A DNA stretch of 64,000 nt from Pseudomonas indica NBRC 103045 (lineage in GTDB: Bacteria; Pseudomonadota; Gammaproteobacteria; Pseudomonadales; Pseudomonadaceae). The notes under the pieces are model-generated. The model was not told the DNA's origin and ran no database searches. It saw only the letters and a list, made by a program, of their open reading frames with translations. Location: positions 1 through 64,000 of the forward strand of contig NZ_BDAC01000014.1 in the NCBI RefSeq assembly GCF_002091635.1. Direction: 5' to 3'. Shown here piece after piece: positions 47,073-52,818 of the stretch; the first letter of the stretch is position 1, and each line of letters starts with the position of its first letter. A program made the translations under genes and the position numbers.

Positions 47073-47594
47073 ATGAACACCACCCAACTGACCCCGGCCC
47101 AGCACGCGATCCTGGCCTACGCCCTCGAACACACCGGCGGCAAGATCGACTGGTTCCCCGACAACATCAAAGGCGGCGCACGCAAGAAGGTGCTCGACGG
47201 CTTGTTCAACCGCGCCCTGATTACCACCGACGGCACCGACTGGTTCGTAGCTGCCGAGGGCTACGACGCGATGGGGCGGGCTCGTCCCGCACAGGCACCA
47301 CTGGATGCCGATCCCGAAATCGAGGCCGCCGTAACCGCAGCCGAGGCCGCGTGGGCCAGGGACGCGAGCACTGAGCAGGCCAAGCCGAGCACCCGCGAGA
47401 ACAGCAAGCAGGCAGAAGTCATCCGGATGCTGCAACGCCCCGAGGGCGCCACGATTGCCCAGATCTGCAACGCCACCGGCTGGCAGGCGCATACGGTGCG
47501 CGGCACCTTTGCCGGGGCCTTCAAGAAAAAACTCGGCCTGACCATCGTTTCGGACAAGGCACAGGGCGGCGAGCGGGTGTACCGGATCGCCTGA
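47073..47594 (+). CDS. DUF3489 protein
   Basis: 173 residues. N-terminal winged-helix-like segment LTPAQHAILAYALEHTGGKIDWFPDNIKGGARKKVLDGLFNRALI and a C-terminal second one, KQAEVIRMLQRPEGATIAQICNATGWQAHTVRGTFAGAFKKKLGL, the DUF3489 signature, with an A/E-rich linker. It probably binds DNA. Start ATG 47073 is preceded by AAGGAG seven bases upstream. Second gene of the insert. Confidence 0.85.
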   Translation: MNTTQLTPAQHAILAYALEHTGGKIDWFPDNIKGGARKKVLDGLFNRALITTDGTDWFVAAEGYDAMGRARPAQAPLDADPEIEAAVTAAEAAWARDASTEQAKPSTRENSKQAEVIRMLQRPEGATIAQICNATGWQAHTVRGTFAGAFKKKLGLTIVSDKAQGGERVYRIA

Positions 47595-47624
47595 TCAGAA
47601 AGATCGAGAAAGAGGCCAAGCCCC

Positions 47625-47652
47625 GCTTGGCTTCTCAATCGAACAGCGCGTT
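47625..47652 (+). repeat. Leader repeat, copy 3
   Basis: GCTTGGCTTC at 47625-47634 and GAACAGCGCGTT at 47641-47652, with the same 16-bp period and 52 bp to the next ATG. Confidence 0.85.
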
Positions 47653-47692
47653 ACTACGGGTGTCGCAACGATCAGATCCCAAGGAGCCAACG

Positions 47693-48064
47693 ATGAACGC
47701 CACCAACCAAATCCCTGCCACCCAGAACGAAGAATGGGGTTTCTGGGGCACGATGAACGAGCACGCCAGCGCCGCGTGGCCCCTGGCGATGACCGCCATC
47801 TCGGACGCCACCAGCCAGCCCCTCGAATCAGTCCAGGTCTTCCTCGACAGCCGCCACGGACGCCACTTTGCGGACGATGTGCAAAACGGGTTGTACCGGG
47901 GCCAGCCCCTGGCGGACGCGATCAACGCCGCCACCCAACAGTGGATGGGCTGGACGATTGGCCGCCAGACCAGCAAGCAGTACGGCATCCCGCGCGGCCT
48001 GCCTTACCTGACAGGCTTTGTGATTCACTGCGAGATCGTTGAAGAATCTCAGATTGTTTCCTGA
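47693..48064 (+). CDS. Uncharacterised small protein of the insert
   Basis: 123 residues: MNATNQIPATQNEEWGFWGTMNEHASAAWPLAMTAISDATSQPLESVQVFLDSRHGRHFADDV. I do not recognise the family; it resembles proteins found with DUF3489 and DUF6900 genes on mobile elements. AAGGAG lies seven bases before the ATG. Third gene of the opposite-strand insert, directly before the tmRNA promoter. Confidence 0.7.
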   Translation: MNATNQIPATQNEEWGFWGTMNEHASAAWPLAMTAISDATSQPLESVQVFLDSRHGRHFADDVQNGLYRGQPLADAINAATQQWMGWTIGRQTSKQYGIPRGLPYLTGFVIHCEIVEESQIVS

Positions 48065-48076
48065 CCGGTTTACTTC

Positions 48077-48105
48077 TTGAGGTAAACGGGGTGCACCCCC
48101 ATAAT
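48077..48105 (+). promoter_or_regulatory. Sigma70-type promoter of tmRNA with internal dyads
   Basis: TTGAGG (48077-48082), 17 bp, CATAAT (48100-48105), giving a start near 48112. The spacer holds the perfect palindrome GGGGTGCACCCC (48088-48099), and GTTTAC / GTAAAC (48068-48073 and 48082-48087) flank the -35. Both could be operator sites. Confidence 0.7.
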
Positions 48106-48111
48106 TCGCGC

Positions 48112-48364
48112 ATGGTTGTAATTCCGGCAACCCGGAGGCGTTCTGGACAGGGGTTCGACTCCCCTCATCTCCACCTAAGCGCATGCGATTGCGTGCTTTT
48201 CGGTGGGGATGTACCGGTTTCGACAGGGCGGGCAAAGGTGCGCAGGCAACCCGACAGGCGACGGACGTAATCCGCGCAAAACCACAAACGCCAACGATGA
48301 GCGTTTCGCAGTAGCTGCATAAGCTAACTGCCGGGGCCGCTGAAGCCTTGTAACCCAAGACAGC
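48112..48364 (+). ncRNA. ssrA: Circularly permuted (two-piece) tmRNA, beta-type
   Basis: The 3' acceptor piece comes first: T arm AGGGG-TTCGACT-CCCCT (48149-48165), acceptor strand CATCTCC (48166-48172), then A-CC. A short intervening segment with a hairpin follows, then the 5' piece starts GGGGATG (48205-48211), which pairs fully with the acceptor strand (one G-U), and continues GTACCGGTTTCGACAGGG, the tmRNA D-loop region. The tag frame reads GCC AAC GAT GAG CGT TTC GCA GTA GCT GCA TAA (48290-48322), tag ANDERFAVAA, very near the ANDERFALAA-type tags of betaproteobacterial two-piece tmRNAs. CCA is not fully encoded. Releases stalled ribosomes with SmpB. Found inside a prophage, not at a housekeeping locus. 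Confidence 0.92.
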
Positions 48365-48397
48365 CGGTGGGGGCCTCGGTCCCCACCGTCACGTTTT
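48365..48397 (+). terminator. Rho-independent terminator of tmRNA
   Basis: Perfect 8-bp stem CGGTGGGG (48365-48372) with CCCCACCG (48381-48388), then TCACGTTTT. It overlaps the end of the convergent methyltransferase gene. Confidence 0.8.
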
Positions 48398-49648
48398 ATT
48401 CCCATCTTCGACCAGGTCAAACAACGCACCATCCGACTCTCGGGTGGCCTGCTTGCCTGTCCAGTCCTGCCAGCGGCGAACGATCACATCCACGTACTTC
48501 GGGTCGAGTTCGATCAGCCGCGCCATCCGCCCTGACTTCTCGGCGGCGATCAGCGTCGTGCCGGAACCGCCGAAGGGGTCGAGCACCACGTTGCCGGGTC
48601 GGCTCGAATTGCGGATCGCGCGCTCCACCAGCTCCACCGGCTTCATGGTCGGGTGCAGGTCGTTCTTCTGCGGCTTCTTGATGTGCCAGACGTCGCCCTG
48701 GTCGCGGTCGCCACACCAGTGGCGTTGTGCCCCCTCGGGCCATCCGTACAGGATCGGCTCGTACTGGCGCTGGTAGTCGGCGCGACCCAGCGTGAAGGTG
48801 TTCTTGGCCCAGATGATGAACGTCGACCACTTGCCACCGGCAGCGCGGAAAGCCGCCTGCAGCACATCCAGTTCACTGGAGGACATCGCCACGTAGATCC
48901 CGCCCCGGCAATGCGCGATGGTCGGCGTCAGCGCCGCCAGCAGGAAGTCGTAGAAGCCGTCGCCCAGGTTGTCGTTCAGGATCGCGCGATCCTTGCCGCG
49001 CATCTTGTCCTTGGCGCTGTTGGCGTAGTTCACGTTGTACGGCGGGTCGGTGAAGACCATGTCCACCGGCTCACCGTCGAGAACCCGGTCGTAGCTTTCA
49101 GCCACGGTGGAGTCCCCGCAAAGCAGCCGGTGTCCACCAAGCAGCCAGATGTCACCCGGGCGCGAGACCGGCGTCTCGGACATTTCGGGCACGGCGTCGT
49201 CATCGGCTTCGCCTTCGCCATCGGGTTCGTCGCCCGCCATCAACTCGGCCAGTGCGTCGGGATCGAAGCCGGTGAGCGACAGGTCAAAGTCGTCGTCCTG
49301 CAGGGCAGCGATCTCGATGCGCAGCATCGCGTCGTCCCAGCCTGCGTTCTCGGCGATGCGGTTGTCGGCGATGACCAGTGCCCGGCGCTGGGTCGGCGTC
49401 AGGTGATCGAGCACGACCACCGGCACTAGCTCCAGCCCGAGCTTCTGGGCAGCGGCCAGCCGTCCGTGTCCGGCGACGATCACGCCATCGCTACCTGCCA
49501 GGATCGGGTTGGTGAATCCGAATTCGGCAATCGACGCAGCGATCTGCGCCACCTGATCGTCTGAGTGGGTGCGCGCGTTGCGGGCATAGGGCAGCAGCTT
49601 GGCTGTCGGCCATTGCTCGATCTTGTCGGCAAACCAGGAGGCGGTCAT
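48389..49648 (-). CDS. ParB-domain DNA methyltransferase 1 (DPPY type)
   Basis: 419 residues. An N-terminal ParB/Srx-like domain (GHGRLAAAQKLG near 59-70) is joined to an amino-methyltransferase core with DPPY (about 201-204) and the AdoMet motif DPFGGSGTT (about 355-363), the order of beta-class enzymes. DPPY fits N6-adenine transfer. ATG overlaps the upstream gene by ATGA. No matching restriction gene is near, so it is probably a self-protection or regulatory methylase of the phage. Confidence 0.85.
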   Translation of the reverse strand: MTASWFADKIEQWPTAKLLPYARNARTHSDDQVAQIAASIAEFGFTNPILAGSDGVIVAGHGRLAAAQKLGLELVPVVVLDHLTPTQRRALVIADNRIAENAGWDDAMLRIEIAALQDDDFDLSLTGFDPDALAELMAGDEPDGEGEADDDAVPEMSETPVSRPGDIWLLGGHRLLCGDSTVAESYDRVLDGEPVDMVFTDPPYNVNYANSAKDKMRGKDRAILNDNLGDGFYDFLLAALTPTIAHCRGGIYVAMSSSELDVLQAAFRAAGGKWSTFIIWAKNTFTLGRADYQRQYEPILYGWPEGAQRHWCGDRDQGDVWHIKKPQKNDLHPTMKPVELVERAIRNSSRPGNVVLDPFGGSGTTLIAAEKSGRMARLIELDPKYVDVIVRRWQDWTGKQATRESDGALFDLVEDGNKT

Positions 49649-51054
49649 TGCGCGGCCCCCATGGTGGCCAGACGTTCACTGGCAACGTCGTCAAAGGACT
49701 GGCCAGTGGCCAACAGCATGACGGGCACACCGGGGTGGTTCTGCTGGAAGCGCTTGATGGCGACATCCACGTACTCCGGCGCGATCTCGACACTGCGACA
49801 CACACGACCGGTGCGCTGTGCGGCCAGCATCGTGGTCCCGCTGCCACCGAAGGGTTCGAACACGATGTCACCGGCGTCGGTGTAGGACTCGATCACGAAC
49901 TCCGGCAGCGCCACCGGGAATACGGCTGGGTGATCGATGTCCTGCCCGATCTTGCCCTTGTGGCGCATCACCCGGATCACCGAGTCAGGAATCCGGGTGT
50001 CCTGTGTCGGTTGGCCCTTGTGCGTCCAACCGCCGACTTCGCCATCCTTGCCGCGCATGGCCGTGGACGAGCCGTCGGCACGCAGATGTGATTCCTGGCC
50101 GGCATGTTTGCAGGGCACGATCTTGTTCGGCTTGCGGCTCTGGCGGTTGAAGTGAAAGACGAACTCGAAGCTCGGCGCCAAGCGGCCCGCCCAGTCGCCG
50201 GGCATCCCCGGGCCCTGATCCCAGACGTACCACGCGAAGCGCCGCCAGCCTTGTGTACGCATCCAGCCGAGCCACGCGTCCCAGTACGGGATGACTTCGT
50301 TGTCACGGTGGATCAGCCCGAGGTTGACCAGCACCTGTCCGTCGTCCGCCATTGGCACCGTGGCGCACACGCCGCGCATCAGGCCATCCCAGTCGGCGAT
50401 GCCGTCGGAGGTGTAGTCGCGCTGATTGCCGTAGGGCGGCGAGGTGAAGCACAGCCGTGCCAAGTCACTCTGCATCAGAGCGGCGACCACGGTTGGATCA
50501 GTAGCGTCACCGCAGATCAATTGGTGCGGGCCGATGGCCCAGACATCGCCGGTGCGGGACACTGGCACCATGGGTGCTTCCGGCACGTCGTCGGCCGCGT
50601 CCGGTGCATCGGCGTCATCGTCTTGGTCGGCATCACCGGTGACGCCGTCGTCTGCGAGCAATGCCTCGATCTCAGTGTCATCGAAGCCGGTCAGTGCAAG
50701 GTCGTACCCAGCGTCGGACAGCTCGGCCAATTCCAGCGCCAGCAGTTCCTCGTTCCAGCCCGCGTCGAGCGCCAGCCGATTGTCGGAGATGACGTAGGCG
50801 CGTTTCTGTGACGGTGTCAGATGAGCAAGTTCGATCACCGGGACTTCATCGAGACCCAGCTTGCGCGCGGCGGCCATGCGGCCGTGGCCGGCGATGATGC
50901 CGTTGTCACCATCCACTAGGACCGGGTTCGTCCAGCCGTACTCCACGATGCTGGCGGCGATCTTGGCCACCTGCTCATCGGTGTGCGTGCGCGGATTGCG
51001 GGCATAGGGGATCAGCGCCTCGACCTTGCGGTACTCGACGTTGAGCGTGTTCAG
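49645..51054 (-). CDS. ParB-domain DNA methyltransferase 2 (SPPY type), apparent CTG start
   Basis: 469 residues from CTG 51054, with GAGGAA just before it; no usual start fits, and family members open with MNTLNVEY, here LNTLNVEY. N-terminal ParB-like GHGRMAAARKLG (about 51-62), catalytic TSPPYGNQRDY (about 205-215) and EPFGGSGTTMLAA (about 405-417). SPPY is common in N4-cytosine and N6-adenine enzymes. Paralogue of the gene after it; both are overlapped and read as one unit. Confidence 0.8.
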   Translation of the reverse strand: MNTLNVEYRKVEALIPYARNPRTHTDEQVAKIAASIVEYGWTNPVLVDGDNGIIAGHGRMAAARKLGLDEVPVIELAHLTPSQKRAYVISDNRLALDAGWNEELLALELAELSDAGYDLALTGFDDTEIEALLADDGVTGDADQDDDADAPDAADDVPEAPMVPVSRTGDVWAIGPHQLICGDATDPTVVAALMQSDLARLCFTSPPYGNQRDYTSDGIADWDGLMRGVCATVPMADDGQVLVNLGLIHRDNEVIPYWDAWLGWMRTQGWRRFAWYVWDQGPGMPGDWAGRLAPSFEFVFHFNRQSRKPNKIVPCKHAGQESHLRADGSSTAMRGKDGEVGGWTHKGQPTQDTRIPDSVIRVMRHKGKIGQDIDHPAVFPVALPEFVIESYTDAGDIVFEPFGGSGTTMLAAQRTGRVCRSVEIAPEYVDVAIKRFQQNHPGVPVMLLATGQSFDDVASERLATMGAAQ

Positions 51055-51067
51055 AATCAGTTCCTCG

Positions 51068-51104
51068 AAAAAAGGAAACCCGCCGACGGGAAACCGTGGG
51101 CGGG
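51068..51104 (-). terminator. Minus-strand terminator ahead of the methyltransferase pair
   Basis: On the minus strand CCCGCC (51099-51104) pairs with GGCGGG (51079-51084), followed by TTTCCTTTTTT. It sits only 14 bp before the CTG start, so transcription of the methyltransferases and late genes from the early side would need antitermination. Confidence 0.55.
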
Positions 51105-51145
51105 CTCGTGATACGTGCTGGATGGGCGGGTGCAAACTGCAAACC

Positions 51146-51165
51146 CTGCAAACCTAGGTTTGCAG
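51146..51165. repeat. Perfect 20-bp palindrome with flanking half-sites
   Basis: Each arm is CTGCAAACCT with its complement. Further direct half-sites TGCAAAC lie at 51131 and 51138, so the block looks like an operator array. A second hairpin with a perfect 10-bp stem (AAGGCCACAG, 51267-51276 with 51283-51292) lies to the right without a T-run. The rest of 51055-51431 has no gene I can support. Confidence 0.6.
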
Positions 51166-51431
51166 TCTGACGCTAAAAAAGCGCCGCGCTCGCGCCCCCC
51201 GCATTGCTTGGTGGCCAGGAAGGACCCGTGGCGACAGGTCGTGGCCATCGCGGGCTGGAAACGACGAAGGCCACAGACTGTGCTGTGGCCTTCAGACGTA
51301 CTTCGCTCGCGAGATTAGCCGTAATACTAGCGAAATACCCTCCAGATGTTGCACGCCGAAAAGGCGTCAAAACCCGCAGCGTTCCGCAAGATTCCGAGTG
51401 GCTTTGCAACGGCTCGCAACTACACGCAACG

Positions 51432-51836
51432 TCAGCGCGAATTGGCGACCGTGTCATGCCTCTTCGCCGCTTGCAGCTGCTCGACGACGATCGCCAGTGC
51501 CGCCTGCCAACGACGCCAGGCAGTGGTTCGATCACAGGCGAAGCGGCAACAGACTTCTTTCCACGGGTACCGCTGCGCCCGCATCCAGACCAGGTGTCGC
51601 TGTTCCTCCTCAAGCCACTGGACCCACCGCATGGTCTCCAGCATCCGGTCGATGGCCGCAGGGTCGGGAGGAAAGCGGTAGACCGGCGGCTCTGCGCCGA
51701 GGTTTTCCCATGGCATGCGTTTGATCGCCGGCCAGCAGTTGAAGTAGCCCTGCACGCGAACCGGAGGTAGGCGGTGGGCGGTTCGTGCGGCCTCGATGAA
51801 CCGGTCGGCCACGGTCTCGATCGTCCACTCAGCCAT
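51432..51836 (-). CDS. DUF6362-like phage protein
   Basis: 134 residues: WTIETVADRFIEAARTAHRLPPVRVQGYFNCWP ... WVQWLEEEQRHLVWMRAQRYPWKEVCCRFACDRTTAWRRWQAAL, with a C-terminal helix-turn-helix-like part. It is a regular gene of the early-late border in Pseudomonas- and Burkholderia-type phages, with a possible role as late regulator. The regulatory role is inferred. Confidence 0.7.
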   Translation of the reverse strand: MAEWTIETVADRFIEAARTAHRLPPVRVQGYFNCWPAIKRMPWENLGAEPPVYRFPPDPAAIDRMLETMRWVQWLEEEQRHLVWMRAQRYPWKEVCCRFACDRTTAWRRWQAALAIVVEQLQAAKRHDTVANSR

Positions 51837-52041
51837 GTCGATGCTCCTTCGCCCCGTACAGCCGATCGCCGATCCGGCGCAGCAGTTCGCGTTCGACCCA
51901 GTCGAGCCGCGCGTCGTCGGGGGAGATCACTAGGATCTGCTGATCGCGCCAGCCCTCACGCTTGATCTGCTCCGGATCGGGGCGCGGATCGGGCTGCAGT
52001 CGAGCCAGGGCACAGCGGTAGGCGGGAGTCGGAACCTTCAT
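51829..52041 (-). CDS. Small phage protein, function unknown
   Basis: 70 residues, MKVPTPAYRCALARLQPDPRPDPEQIKREGWRDQQILVISPDDARLDWVERELLRRIGDRLYG. Overlaps the DUF6362-like start by eight bases. A repeated partner of that gene in phages; no function known. Confidence 0.65.
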   Translation of the reverse strand: MKVPTPAYRCALARLQPDPRPDPEQIKREGWRDQQILVISPDDARLDWVERELLRRIGDRLYGAKEHRHG

Positions 52042-52042
52042 C

Positions 52043-52504
52043 TCACACCTCCTGTGTCTCGATGGCCCAGAGCAGGAGTGCAATGGCATCGGCTTCGTTG
52101 TCGTCAGCCGGTGCGTGGCCACGCAACCGGGCGGCGCTGATCATCTGATCCTTATTCGCGTTGCCCTTGCCGGTGGCGTGCTTCTTGATCGTGCCCACCG
52201 GAACGCCTTGGTACGGGATCTGGTGGTGCTCGCACCATGCGGTGAGGTGGGCCATGAAGCCGCCGTAGGCGTGTGCCGCATCGACCCCGGCGTGGCGGCG
52301 CACCTCCTCGAAGTACACGGCGTCGATGCCGTCGCAGGACTGCTTGATCTCTGTGAGCCAGCGTTTGAATCGCAGGTAGCGCATGCCGCCACCCTCGAAG
52401 CGTTGCGGCTTGAAGGATTCCGATCCGCTGGTCACTGCGCCATCGCGGTCGCGCAGCGCCCAGCCTGTCTGGGTGCCGAGATCCAGTGCGAGGATCGAGG
52501 GCAT
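52043..52504 (-). CDS. RuvC-like Holliday junction resolvase
   Basis: 153 residues. MPSILALDLGTQTGWAL (first acidic residue in the RNase H fold), VYFEEV (Glu), and ADDNEADAIALLLWA (final Asp pair) form the RuvC catalytic set. Needed to resolve branched DNA before packaging. The frame is open upstream to an ATG at 52822 that overlaps the primase stop (ATGA), so a longer product is possible, but ATG 52504 fits the family start. Confidence 0.85.
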   Translation of the reverse strand: MPSILALDLGTQTGWALRDRDGAVTSGSESFKPQRFEGGGMRYLRFKRWLTEIKQSCDGIDAVYFEEVRRHAGVDAAHAYGGFMAHLTAWCEHHQIPYQGVPVGTIKKHATGKGNANKDQMISAARLRGHAPADDNEADAIALLLWAIETQEV

Positions 52505-52564
52505 GGATGGCCGCCGATGACCTGATCCGGGGTGGCCGGCAAGCCCCCTACGTAAGGTGGAGGG

Positions 52565-52587
52565 ACCCTCTGGTCCCTCTCCTACGT
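52565..52587. repeat. Imperfect hairpin between TACGTA sites
   Basis: The plus strand shows GACC CTCT GGTC with flanking GGAG and CTCC (within about 52559-52582), bordered by TACGTA at 52551 and 52583. No T-run follows, so a terminator is not supported; it may be a protein-binding or RNA structure. Confidence 0.4.
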
Positions 52588-52654
52588 AGTAGGAGGGGGA
52601 GTTTTCGCCAACTGGAGAATGGGAGAAAGTCCAGCAACCACGCGGGTTTGCGCC

Positions 52655-52802
52655 AGTTGGCAAGTTGGCAGCGTTGCCAACTGCCAACTGTGGGTCATTT
52701 CCCGCAATACCCTGATTTACCTGGACTTCCAGTTGGCAGTGGTTTGCCAACTGCGGGAAGTTGGCAAGGAAATGGGTGTAGTTGGCAACGGCGCTGCCAA
52801 CT
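52655..52802. repeat. Nine copies of octamer AGTTGGCA / TGCCAACT (possible origin)
   Basis: Perfect copies start at 52655, 52663, 52675(-), 52682(-), 52731, 52745(-), 52759, 52780 and 52795(-); a near copy is at 52607. Tandem and inverted pairs and a 14-bp step (52731, 52745, 52759) suggest iterons or an operator array. The block lies between the primase and the RuvC-like gene, where many phages have an origin. The stretch 52505-52818 has no independent gene I can support. Confidence 0.75.
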
Positions 52803-52818
52803 GCCGATTGGGCAATAT

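Noticed and set aside
48121-48175. Fragment looking like the 3' half of a tRNA (T arm and acceptor)
   Set aside because: It has no anticodon or D arm of its own; its acceptor strand pairs with GGGGATG downstream, so it is the acceptor piece of the permuted tmRNA.
52655-52802. Repeat cluster as a CRISPR array
   Set aside because: Units are only 8 bp, in both orientations and without constant spacers; no cas genes besides a Cas4-like phage nuclease.
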